DNA of 64,000 nt from SMYC01 sp963578475 (lineage in GTDB: Bacteria > Acidobacteriota > Vicinamibacteria > Marinacidobacterales > SMYC01), in NCBI GenBank assembly GCA_963578475.1, contig CAUZCL010000012.1, forward strand, positions 48,560 through 112,559, given 5' to 3'. Made by a program: the position numbers and the translations under genes. How positions within the stretch are numbered: position 1 is the first letter of the stretch; each line of letters begins with the position of its first letter. The notes beneath the pieces were generated by a model. It had not been told where the DNA came from. It was given only the letters and a program-made list of their open reading frames with translations, and did not search any database. This document shows, in pieces, positions 26,139-34,457 of this stretch.

Positions 26139-27044
26139 TCAAGGATGAGGTGGCGCTTTGCGCCATTCGAACCACATCGGCGTGGAGAGTAGCGGAGGAA
26201 CCAGCTTGAGCAGCCGGTCCGCGCCGAAGAGATTGAGAACTTTGGAGACGAAGGAAACGAGACCGCGCTGCCTTTCCCGGAACTCTGAGTCATGTCGCAA
26301 GCGTGTGAACGCCTCATACAACGTACCGCTACGGAAAGTAATGTGGCTCTTCTCGCGGCGAGCGCAGCGCGCCGCGAGCGGCAAGGTCACGAAGTTGATT
26401 GAACGCCAGAGCTCTTGGCGAACAATTGTGCCGGGCAGGACGAATTTTGTGAAGCGCGGGAAGAAGGGCACGAGGGGAATTCGATAGTGCGGCTCATAGC
26501 TCACAACGTAGTTCGGGCAAAAGTGCACCATCATGCCATCTTCGTTCAGCAGCTGATTCATTTTGGACAGGCACGATGAGACCTCGCCGACGTGCTCCAT
26601 GACATGGATCGAGAAAATGAAGTCAAAGGTACCGTGGCGAGCCGGGTCCAGCTCTTCGATTCCAATGGGCAGATACCGATCCGCTGGGGTACCCAGATAC
26701 TCCGATAGGGCAAGCGATAGCTCGCGGTGCTCGGAGAAACCGATGGCGGCGGGCTCCGAGGAAACTACGTCCAAACCACGACTTCTCAGATAAGAGCTCA
26801 ACAAGCCAGCGCCGGCCCCGACTTCAAGGATGCGCCGGTGATCGAGGTCGTACTCCTTCAAAATCCCGAGCCCGAACCGGGCTTCCGCGAGTAGGGTCTG
26901 TAGTTTCGTTTGAAAACCGGGTTCGGCCATTCCGCTACGCGCGGTGGCGAGTTTGATGAAACGGGGACTCTGGATATCCTGCGCGAAGTGCTCGAAGCCG
27001 TTTCCGAGGTTGGTTCCAGCTGAAGTTGCGGTCGCGAAGATCAT
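26139..27044 (-). CDS. SAM-dependent methyltransferase of glycan clusters
   Basis: The protein of 301 aa starts at ATG 27044 behind GAGAG. Motif I is RILEVGAGAGLLSSYLRSRG (about 73-92), followed by VVSSEPAA and FDFIFSIHVMEHVGEV, the usual acidic and post-motif stretches of class I enzymes. The C-terminal 100 residues are basic and hydrophobic. It is the first gene of the minus-strand glycan operon. Confidence 0.85.
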   Translation of the reverse strand: MIFATATSAGTNLGNGFEHFAQDIQSPRFIKLATARSGMAEPGFQTKLQTLLAEARFGLGILKEYDLDHRRILEVGAGAGLLSSYLRSRGLDVVSSEPAAIGFSEHRELSLALSEYLGTPADRYLPIGIEELDPARHGTFDFIFSIHVMEHVGEVSSCLSKMNQLLNEDGMMVHFCPNYVVSYEPHYRIPLVPFFPRFTKFVLPGTIVRQELWRSINFVTLPLAARCARREKSHITFRSGTLYEAFTRLRHDSEFRERQRGLVSFVSKVLNLFGADRLLKLVPPLLSTPMWFEWRKAPPHP

Positions 27045-27913
27045 CTCTCGTTTTCGGCTCTGAGCTCTCCACCGATAGGACCTACAAACGTTCAATCGAG
27101 AGGTGCTGCGAGCAGGTCGAGGTCATAATAGCCTAATCCTTGGGCACCAGACAAACGCGCGGCGATAGCTCGAGCAGCAGGCTGCTGAAGAACTCGAGCT
27201 CGAGCCCCACGCTGCGCGAGCGGAGCCGGCACGGCGTGAATGCGCCGACGGAAGGTAGCTACGTCGGACACGGTGGCATCCACCTGTGGGCCCCCCGGAA
27301 GACGTCTGCGACATCTCCGATGTGCCAAGCCGCACAGGGCAAATGGCCGGACGGGTCGACTCAGCGATCGACTCTTCGCGAAAACGCGGAATTAGCTCAA
27401 AACGGCGGGGCGTCGTCGTCCTCAGTCTCCGGGTCGTCGGGAAGCTCGCCGATATCCTTCAACACCGATTCGATCTGTTCGACTTATAGCCTCTTGCTTT
27501 TTCGTTGGCGTCGCACAAGGCCGTTGGTGAAGTCTTTCCGGCGATTTTGAAGGCGGACTTTGGTGCAAAGAGTGTAGGAGGTATGAGGCTCGTGGGATTC
27601 AGGCTTCGCTACTTGTTGTCCTATTCAACTATTAAATCACGAAGTTATTGAAGCGTAAGCCTTATTGGTCATATGATCTCATCAACTCCATTCTCCCTGG
27701 AGAGATCATCTTCCACTACTACCTGCCTAAGAAGCTATTCATAGGTGCTTCGGTGGCTGGAGGCCCCCTACGGCTCCCGGAGCGCGGCCAGAGGATCGTT
27801 ACGGGTTCTCGCTGTTCTTGATAGAATCCCGGGACGGCGGCATGGCGATCCCGCAGCATGGAAACAGATCGTTAGCGTCCGTTCGTGCGCGCTACGGCGT
27901 TTTTGACCGAGAG
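27045..27913. other. About 870 bp of degraded or non-coding sequence
   Basis: No complete gene is supported. On the minus strand, short coding-like tails occur: one ending LPDDPETEDDDAPPF (about 27387-27484) and one reading LELEFFSSLLLELSPRVC (about 27140-27200). They look like C-terminal scraps of lost genes. On the + strand AGGAGGT precedes a 22-codon frame (MRLVGFRLRYLL) at about 27581, which may be a truncated gene start. The end of the region is the promoter zone of the DUF4956 gene. Confidence 0.4.
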
Positions 27914-29218
27914 ATGACGACACAGAGCTTGGGTTTCGCCCTGAATCCGCCGTTTTACCTGTTGCTCCTGTTGGCGTTGCTTGTAGGCCGCCAAGGGTCG
28001 GCGACTCCGACGTTCCGCCTTCACGAGCGCGTCTCGGACGCCGATCTCGAATCGACGTCCGGGACGTATGCAAGCTTCGTCGAGAGCCCCAGCCTCTCCG
28101 GGCAGGTCGAGTTGTCCGGAGTCGCGAAGGAATCCGTGCTCCCTCCTTTTCCAGCCCGGATCACGTTCGAGCTCGAGCTCCCGCCGTCTGCCTTCCTTTC
28201 CGTGGATCTCGCCCTTGTCGTTATACAGAGAGTCACGCGAGCGCGCGTCGTCTACGCCGTGGAGATTGCCGACGTTGATGGAGCACCGATCACAGCTCTT
28301 ACGGAGACGCTCGAGCTGCGTCATGCGAACGTTTGGCATCCGCAAGAGATCGATCTGACACGCTGGTCCGGGCGTCTGGTTCGATTGACGCTCGTCACCC
28401 GAACGAGTGCCGGGTCGCACAACGTGCTGTGGGCCGATCGCGTTCAAACGGTCTGGGGGGACGCCATGATCGAGAGCCGCCCGTGGCGGCACGCCGTGAG
28501 CACCGTCGACCTATGGGCGGCGCGTTTGGAGACTTGGGCAACGATGACTGCCGCCGAGTTCGGGCTCGAGCAGGAAACGCATACGAGCGGGCGTCGCTTC
28601 ATCGCGAGTCTGTTTTTGGGAGGGATTCTGACTCTCTTCGTGCGAGGGCTGTATCGCCGATTCGGCAACTCGCCCTCCGATCCGGAGACATTCGCTGGCA
28701 TGTTTCCTGTGTTGACCCTTACCACACTGTTCGTGATCTACATCGTGCAGTCGTCTTTGGCGCTCTCGCTGGGTTTAATCGGGGCACTTTCGATCGTACG
28801 CTTCCGTGCCGCGATCAAGAGCCCGCACGAGCTGGTGTACGTTTTCTTTTGTGTCTCCATCGGCATCGCTCTCGGAGCCGATCGTTTTCTGCTCGGCGCC
28901 GTTTCCGTTCTCGTGATCTCCATCTTCATTTACTTCACGAGTCGTTCCCGAGGAATGGGGCAATCGCACCGTTGGCTTCTCACCGTGTCCGGAGCTCGCG
29001 AACGCTTTTTCCCCGATAACGGCCCGAGTGCGCTCGATGAGGTGACAACGTTTCTCGGCGCGTCTACGATTCGACGCCTCGATCACCATGACGACGACGT
29101 CGAACTGCACGCCATCGTGACGGTGCCAAAGAACGAGGTATCGTCCAGACTATCGGAGCTTTCGAGCCGGCTGCCGGGGTTAGACATTTCCTACGTCGGC
29201 GTCGATGAGCTCCTCTAG
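27914..29218 (+). CDS. DUF4956 membrane protein with exported N-terminal domain
   Basis: From ATG 27914 the product is 434 aa. A signal peptide (FYLLLLLALLVGRQGSA) precedes a beta-rich exported domain to about residue 240. Then come three or four membrane helices with the DUF4956 core: FPVLTLTTLFVIYIVQSSLALSLGLIG split by charged SIVRFRAAIKSPHELVYVFF. A soluble C-terminal ACT-like region (about 350-434) follows. DUF4956 genes recur beside VTC-type phosphate-polymer enzymes and CotH kinases; no biochemical role is proven. It overlaps the VTC gene by 14 bp. A second DUF4956 gene lies just beyond on the other strand. Confidence 0.85.
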   Translation: MTTQSLGFALNPPFYLLLLLALLVGRQGSATPTFRLHERVSDADLESTSGTYASFVESPSLSGQVELSGVAKESVLPPFPARITFELELPPSAFLSVDLALVVIQRVTRARVVYAVEIADVDGAPITALTETLELRHANVWHPQEIDLTRWSGRLVRLTLVTRTSAGSHNVLWADRVQTVWGDAMIESRPWRHAVSTVDLWAARLETWATMTAAEFGLEQETHTSGRRFIASLFLGGILTLFVRGLYRRFGNSPSDPETFAGMFPVLTLTTLFVIYIVQSSLALSLGLIGALSIVRFRAAIKSPHELVYVFFCVSIGIALGADRFLLGAVSVLVISIFIYFTSRSRGMGQSHRWLLTVSGARERFFPDNGPSALDEVTTFLGASTIRRLDHHDDDVELHAIVTVPKNEVSSRLSELSSRLPGLDISYVGVDELL

Positions 29219-29963
29219 CACGACCGCCGATGTGGCAAGCCGCCCCCGTGGACGGTTCCGTCGAACGGATCCGCTCAGTGGGACGCCGAGCGCGAATCGC
29301 CGGCGCGAGGTCAAGTTCGCCCTCCCCAGTGGAGATGCGCAGACGCTCGGCTCGGTTCTGGAAGCCAATTGTCGCCGAGTCCAGTATGGCGGCGCTTCTT
29401 CCTTGGTGAAGAGCATCTATTTCGACGACTTTCAGATGAGCGCCTACAGCGAAAGTCTCGAGGGCGTCGGCATCAGGGCAAAGGTTCGGTTACGCTGGTA
29501 CGGTGACGACGAGCGCAGCCTTTTCTTCGAAGTGAAACGCCGAATCGGTCGCGCGGTGGAGAAAGTACGAGTACCGATCGACTCGGATTCGGATTTGACC
29601 GCAATGCATTTCCCAACGATTGATCGCGGGCTCCGTTCGATCCTCCCGCGGACTCTTGCACAGACGCTGACGGTCTATTCCGAGCCGATTCTCATTGTGA
29701 GCTACACGCGCCACTACTTCGAAGCGTACGACGCTCCTCTGCGCATCACCGTCGATACCGACATCCAGTGCTACGATCAGCGGGATCATCGCCGGCCCAA
29801 CTTGAGGTTTGGGCGTCCCCTTGCCGGGTTGGTGGTTCTCGAGGGCAAGATGCCGGTGCGGCTCGAGGTGGCGTTGCCGCCCCTCCTCTACCCGCTACGG
29901 CCCATTGTGACCCGCTCCTCGAAATACGTCATGGCTTGCGACGCCCTGGGTCTCGTGCGCTGA
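29205..29963 (+). CDS. VTC-type triphosphate-tunnel (polyphosphate polymerase-like) protein
   Basis: This 252-aa protein has the tunnel residues of the VTC/TTM family in order: REVKFALP (E35, K37), VKSIYFDD, IRAKVRLRWY (R91, K93, R95, R97), LFFEVKRRIG (E109, K111), VSYTRHYFEA (R169), DAPLRITVDTDI (R180, D184) and VVLEGKMP (E213, K215). In yeast Vtc4 this fold makes polyphosphate from ATP. The bacterial relatives next to DUF4956 and CotH are of unknown product. No membrane helix; DUF4956 would supply the anchor. Overlap with the DUF4956 gene supports a complex. Confidence 0.88.
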   Translation: MSSSSTTADVASRPRGRFRRTDPLSGTPSANRRREVKFALPSGDAQTLGSVLEANCRRVQYGGASSLVKSIYFDDFQMSAYSESLEGVGIRAKVRLRWYGDDERSLFFEVKRRIGRAVEKVRVPIDSDSDLTAMHFPTIDRGLRSILPRTLAQTLTVYSEPILIVSYTRHYFEAYDAPLRITVDTDIQCYDQRDHRRPNLRFGRPLAGLVVLEGKMPVRLEVALPPLLYPLRPIVTRSSKYVMACDALGLVR

Positions 29964-29979
29964 CGAACCAGGGCGGGCG

Positions 29980-30732
29980 CTATACGAGCGGATCGAGGTT
30001 GACGTAGGCCACTTGGAATTGTGGCAGCTTTCCGTGCAGCTCCGAGACCAGAGCCGTCGCTTCCTTCGGGGTCTTCAACGAGACAGCCGCCCGAAACTGG
30101 ACTTGTCCGTCTTCGAGACTGAGCCGCTGCACGCTCACCTTCCCGGCAAGCTCCTCGATGAGGTCCACCACCTGACTCTCTTCGTCGAAGAATCGCTTGG
30201 CGTCGCCCGTTACCGTCAATAATAGATTGTGCACAGTGCGTCTTCGGCTCAGGTAGTGACGGGCTATGATGAGAGCGGAGATCACGATCACCGCTACGAC
30301 AGTCAAAAGACGGCGGTCCGCCCCCAACCCGAGGCCGATTCCGATACACAGAAAGAGATAGGTGAGCTCCTCGGCGCTCTTGATCGCGGTACGAAAGCGA
30401 ACGATCGACAGAGCCCCGACGAGGCCGAGAGACAGTGTCAACGAGGATTTCACGACGTAGATGATGACGACTGTGATGAGCGTCAACATCGGGAAGACGT
30501 TGGCGAAGTCCTCGCGGTTCATGATCGTCGAGCCGAAACGCGTGTAGAGCTCGCGAACATAGATGGCGAGCGCACCGCCGATGCACATATTGACGACGCA
30601 CCGGAAGACCAAGCCCGCTTCCGGATTGAGCTCAGCGAACCAACTCTCGAGACCTGACAGTTTTCCTCCTCGCGAGAAACGTCTATACTTCCGAATGTTA
30701 TTCGAAACGCGTTCGTGGCGCAAAACGGTCAC
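29980..30732 (-). CDS. DUF4956 family membrane protein
   Basis: This 250-aa protein repeats the membrane core of the gene at 27914: FPMLTLITVVIIYVVKSSLTLSLGLVG, SIVRFRTAIKSAEELTYLFLCIGIGLGLGA (written in parts), then a cytoplasmic ACT-like region (VSVQRLSLEDGQVQF). It lacks the exported N-terminal domain. It converges on the VTC gene with 16 bp between, and is divergent from the CotH gene across 90 bp. Two DUF4956 copies in one cluster could form a heteromeric channel or scaffold. Confidence 0.88.
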   Translation of the reverse strand: MTVLRHERVSNNIRKYRRFSRGGKLSGLESWFAELNPEAGLVFRCVVNMCIGGALAIYVRELYTRFGSTIMNREDFANVFPMLTLITVVIIYVVKSSLTLSLGLVGALSIVRFRTAIKSAEELTYLFLCIGIGLGLGADRRLLTVVAVIVISALIIARHYLSRRRTVHNLLLTVTGDAKRFFDEESQVVDLIEELAGKVSVQRLSLEDGQVQFRAAVSLKTPKEATALVSELHGKLPQFQVAYVNLDPLV

Positions 30733-30822
30733 TCACGGGGCGCAGGCTCCCGTCGCGACCATCGAAAGGCCGATGTGAACGAGCACCCTGAGCCCGTGTT
30801 CGTCGAGTGAGATCGATTCAAC

Positions 30823-33339
30823 ATGTGGCGCATCATTGTCGCGGTTTCGTGGGTCGCGGTTTTGTGGCTAATCTTTGCCGGCGTTGGTTGCCGCCCTCCA
30901 GAGCCGAAAGAGCATGACACGATTTACTTGCTCGATTTTGTGGAGCGCGCGACGCCCGGTCTCAGCGACCTGTCGGCCGGACGCCCCGCGCGCCGGCTCT
31001 TGGCCTTTTCTGGTGAGAAGACTGAGGCGATAACCTTTCCCATTGGCTCCAAACTCTCAGTTCCGGTAGAGATTCGACCCGGCACGATTTTGCACTTTTC
31101 CCTGGCACTTGTCTCGAGAATCAGCGAGGGCGAGGGTGTCGAGTTCCGCCTTTACGTCGAGGCCGGTGGAACGCGCGCTCGTGCGTTCAGCGAGGTTCTC
31201 ACGTCGGATGCGTTCGAGCGGTGGAGCCTTCGCCGCGCGGACTTGACCGGCTGGGGCGGCGTACCGGCAACCCTGGTATTGGAGACGCGGTGGGTCGGCG
31301 GAGCTCCGGGCACATCCTTGGCTGTCGTGGGATTCGCGGCGCCGGCCTTCAAAACGGAAATCCATCGAGACACCGCGAGCCGCGGGGTCGCGGTGTTCAA
31401 CGAGTGGTCTCGCCGCGGACGTTCGAAAGAAACCTTCGAACCCCGCACCGTCGAGGATACCAAGTTCAGCCACGATCGTGGTTTCTACGACCACGCGTTC
31501 GAATTGACGATAACGAGCGCGACTCGCGAGGCTACGGTCGTCTACACGACCGATGGGAGTAGCCCCAGCCTCGAGAACGGGAGGCGCGGCAACGCGCTCT
31601 TCATCTCTCGAACGACGGTCGTACGCGCCAAGGCCTTCAAAGAAGAGATGACACCGACTAACGTCGATACCCATACGTACCTCTTCCCAGGCACCGTGAG
31701 AGAACAGAAGACTCTGCCCTACGATTATCCAGCCCCACCTCCCGAAGGCGTCTCGAGACGCGCAACCTCACTTGCACCTCGTCCGGATCTCGACATCGAG
31801 ATTGACCCGGACATCGTCGCGAGCGACAACAACGAGGAGTTTGTTGAAGGGTTGACGTCCATCCCAACGCTATCCCTGGTGATGGACGCCGAGCACTTGT
31901 TCGACTCGGAGCGGGGTCTCTACTTCGAACGCTTTCCACGTGTAGGTGCCGGCTCGGTAGAGCTCATCTATCCCGCGCGAGAAATGTTCTCCGATTTCGA
32001 AGGCTTTCAGATCGATTGTGCCGTCAAACCGCACAGCCGAATGTACGGCGTGCAGACGAAAGGCATCCAAAAACGTTCCCTTCGACTCGTTTTCAGCAAG
32101 AGCTATGGACCAGGGAAACTCCGCTATCCGTTGTTCGAGTCCGCCGTTCAGCACGCGGAGTCCGCGGCCAGCGAGTTCGACACAATCGTGTTGAGGGCCG
32201 GTGGTCAGGCGAACTGGTCCGGGGACGACGCACCCTTCAGCGCGAGAGCGGTCTATGTACGGGACCAGCACATTCGGGATTCTCAGCACTGGTTGAGCGG
32301 ACTCTCGGCACACGGGATCTTCGTTCATCTCTATCTGAACGGGATGTACTGGGGCGTTTACAACGCGGTCGAGCGCCCCGATCAGCGATTCTTCGCATCC
32401 TATTTCGGGGGCAAGCCTTACACCGATTGGATTTCCGTCAACCGCGCGGGGCGACTCGGAGAGCCGCCGCGGAGCTCAAGGTGGGACGATCTGCATGCAT
32501 TTGCCCAAGAAAACGACCTCTCGAGCCCCGAGAACTACCAGCACATGAAAACGCTCCTGGATACGTCACGGTTCAGCGACTACATCCTGCTGAACTGGTT
32601 TTCTGGAATGGCCGATTGGGGGTTCAACAATTGGTACGCCGGCATCAGGGTCAACCCACCGGGCCCCGCTATGTATTTCTGCTGGGATTCGGAGATGACG
32701 TACGGCCTGGTGAATGGCTACGGAGCTCGGGGCGCTTGGGTCGACCCGCATTTTCTCAATCCCGTCGGGACGGCCAGGTTGCATCGACTTTGGCAGGCAT
32801 TGGAGCGTAGCCCGGAATTCCTCCTGGAGTTCGCCGATAGGGTCTATCGCGCCGGCTACGACGGTGGGCCACTTTCCGATGCCGTGAACCAGGCTAACTT
32901 CAGAAGGCTGTCCGATTATGTGGAGACGGCGATGCTCTGCGAGTCAGCACGATGGGGAGACTCGGCAGAGGCGCTGGCGGACGACCCACGCACCAGAGAT
33001 GGACACTGGGCGCTGGCGCGAGACGACGTTCTTGATCAGATGCAGGGCAACGTCAAGAGGTTCATGGAAGCTCTCCGCGACCACGGTTACTACCCCACGA
33101 TCGACCCTCCAGCTTTTGAAAGGGTAGACCAGCAACTCGTTATTGCGATGCCCGATGGCGTGGACGCGGTCTTCTTCACCACGGACGGAAGCGATCCTCG
33201 AAACCCCCACGCGAATCGATTCACCGAGGCGGCCGTGAGCGTTCCTTTTTCAACTCAGCTCCGTGCACGGGCCCGCCGAGGCAGCGAGTGGAGCGCACTT
33301 CATGAATACGGCCTCTGGAAAGTACGACCAGGGTGGTAG
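30823..33339 (+). CDS. CotH-family kinase lipoprotein
   Basis: This 838-aa protein begins with a lipoprotein signal (LIFAGVGC, cysteine 24). A beta-rich region (about 30-200) precedes a chitobiase-type domain (ATVVYTTDGSSPSLENG, near 245). The CotH kinase domain spans about 350-690: LRAGGQANWSGDD, HGIFVHLYLNGMYWGVYNAVERPD, then ADWGFNNWYAG and FCWDSEMTYG. The last two match the CotH catalytic loop and metal-binding acid. A second TTDGSDP repeat follows near the C-terminus. CotH of Bacillus phosphorylates coat proteins, so this is likely an extracytoplasmic kinase of a surface protein or polymer. Confidence 0.9.
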   Translation: MWRIIVAVSWVAVLWLIFAGVGCRPPEPKEHDTIYLLDFVERATPGLSDLSAGRPARRLLAFSGEKTEAITFPIGSKLSVPVEIRPGTILHFSLALVSRISEGEGVEFRLYVEAGGTRARAFSEVLTSDAFERWSLRRADLTGWGGVPATLVLETRWVGGAPGTSLAVVGFAAPAFKTEIHRDTASRGVAVFNEWSRRGRSKETFEPRTVEDTKFSHDRGFYDHAFELTITSATREATVVYTTDGSSPSLENGRRGNALFISRTTVVRAKAFKEEMTPTNVDTHTYLFPGTVREQKTLPYDYPAPPPEGVSRRATSLAPRPDLDIEIDPDIVASDNNEEFVEGLTSIPTLSLVMDAEHLFDSERGLYFERFPRVGAGSVELIYPAREMFSDFEGFQIDCAVKPHSRMYGVQTKGIQKRSLRLVFSKSYGPGKLRYPLFESAVQHAESAASEFDTIVLRAGGQANWSGDDAPFSARAVYVRDQHIRDSQHWLSGLSAHGIFVHLYLNGMYWGVYNAVERPDQRFFASYFGGKPYTDWISVNRAGRLGEPPRSSRWDDLHAFAQENDLSSPENYQHMKTLLDTSRFSDYILLNWFSGMADWGFNNWYAGIRVNPPGPAMYFCWDSEMTYGLVNGYGARGAWVDPHFLNPVGTARLHRLWQALERSPEFLLEFADRVYRAGYDGGPLSDAVNQANFRRLSDYVETAMLCESARWGDSAEALADDPRTRDGHWALARDDVLDQMQGNVKRFMEALRDHGYYPTIDPPAFERVDQQLVIAMPDGVDAVFFTTDGSDPRNPHANRFTEAAVSVPFSTQLRARARRGSEWSALHEYGLWKVRPGW

Positions 33340-33354
33340 CTGGGGCGACTTCAG

Positions 33355-34047
33355 ATGGCGATTGCCCGTGCACGCTTCATCGGTTCGCTCCGGGAGAGGG
33401 TTTCAAGGGTTTGGGTATCGGAGGGACAGCAGATCTGCATGGAACCATCGCTAGGCCGGTGGGCCGGGACGCCAGAAGCGGGTCGCCAACGAATCGCAGA
33501 GGGCTTCCGGAACTTCACTTGGTCGATTGAGGACTTCATCCTGCACACCGCAGCCCGACGCTTTCTCTGTGCTCCTGGACAGACTTATCACCTCACGGAC
33601 TTATCGAAAGGTGCTATGACGGTGGCGCGCGCCAACATCGACCGAGACGCGAGGTATGCCCGTTGGTACAAGCTGCTCAAGCAAGAAATCGAGGTGGTGG
33701 CGAAACCGGGAGCCAGCTTCGTCGCCGTTGGAAAGGTCGTGGAGAGGGAACTTCGGCGGCTTGGCTTTGCAGAACCATTCACCACGGTGTTGCACTATTC
33801 CGGCCAGGCCGCATGGGCACGCAAAGCCGCTATCGATGGGCAGGAGGCTGAATTTAGGAGCTTCGCGAAAAGCGTGTCACTGCAAGACATTCTGGAAACA
33901 GTAAAATGGTTGTTGAGCGAGAACGACTCGCCGACCGAGCTGACCCAAGAAGCTATTGAGCGTGTGCGACGGGTCAAATTCACGGAATCCCGCAAGATGT
34001 TGTTGTTCAGCTATAGGAAGGCCTTCACGCCAAATCCGAAGCCCTGA
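33355..34047 (+). CDS. Hypothetical protein, 230 aa
   Basis: The frame starts 16 bp after the CotH stop. The centre reads YHLTDLSKGAMTVARAN, then FVAVGKVVERELRRLGF, FTTVLHYSGQAAWARKAA. These pieces recall uncharacterised proteins with a uracil-DNA-glycosylase-like core (a loop, a GK..E..L helix, then an HYS segment), but no catalytic motif is decisive. The first 40 residues look unlike a natural start, so the gene may be 5'-truncated. Confidence 0.5.
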   Translation: MAIARARFIGSLRERVSRVWVSEGQQICMEPSLGRWAGTPEAGRQRIAEGFRNFTWSIEDFILHTAARRFLCAPGQTYHLTDLSKGAMTVARANIDRDARYARWYKLLKQEIEVVAKPGASFVAVGKVVERELRRLGFAEPFTTVLHYSGQAAWARKAAIDGQEAEFRSFAKSVSLQDILETVKWLLSENDSPTELTQEAIERVRRVKFTESRKMLLFSYRKAFTPNPKP

Positions 34048-34130
34048 AAGTTTGAATCTCCGTCTCATACTGAAGCTTGAGCACCAGCATCTCCTGCCCC
34101 AATCGCTCCAGGCAATCCCACAGCTTCGAG

Positions 34131-34288
34131 TCGGGCGAGCGCTAGGGCAAACCATCCCCCCCCGAGTGCCAGAGAGCTTCGGATGACAAAGGGATCACAT
34201 AGTGAAGTATAAGAACACCGACAACAATACCGATGGTGTTCTGAATGTATGGCCCAGCACCCCCAAAGTCTCGGGCGAGCGCTAGGGC
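34131..34288. repeat. 18-bp direct repeat, 140 bp apart
   Basis: TCGGGCGAGCGCTAGGGC occurs at 34131-34148 and again at 34271-34288. The two copies bracket most of the small membrane ORF. The right copy encodes part of its helix region and the left copy carries its stop. A local duplication or short-repeat deletion hotspot would fit. Confidence 0.7.
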
Positions 34289-34372
34289 TGTCACTCGCCA
34301 GGGCAGCCACATACGGAATCGCTGCCAACGCGTGAACTGCGGGGTTTTCGCCTCCGCGCCCTGGCTCGTCAC
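34142..34372 (-). CDS. Small protein with one membrane helix; frame continues past an in-frame TAG
   Basis: A GTG at 34372 follows GGGAGGAGAG, an excellent ribosome site. The 76-aa product has a hydrophobic stretch (IGIVVGVLILHYVIPL). After TAG (34144-34142) the same frame stays open to about 34026 and reads LWDCLERLGQEMLVLKLQYE, a plausible coiled coil. The stop lies inside an 18-bp sequence repeated at 34271-34288. It may be a genuine short protein or a longer one interrupted by a nonsense change. Function unknown. Confidence 0.5.
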   Translation of the reverse strand: MTSQGAEAKTPQFTRWQRFRMWLPWRVTALALARDFGGAGPYIQNTIGIVVGVLILHYVIPLSSEALWHSGGDGLP

Positions 34373-34457
34373 AATCTCTCCTCCCGTGTGGCGCTCAAAA
34401 AAAGCGTTAGCAATCCGTTAGCAAAAAGCCCTCGCCTTCACTCGCCCGTTACCGGCC

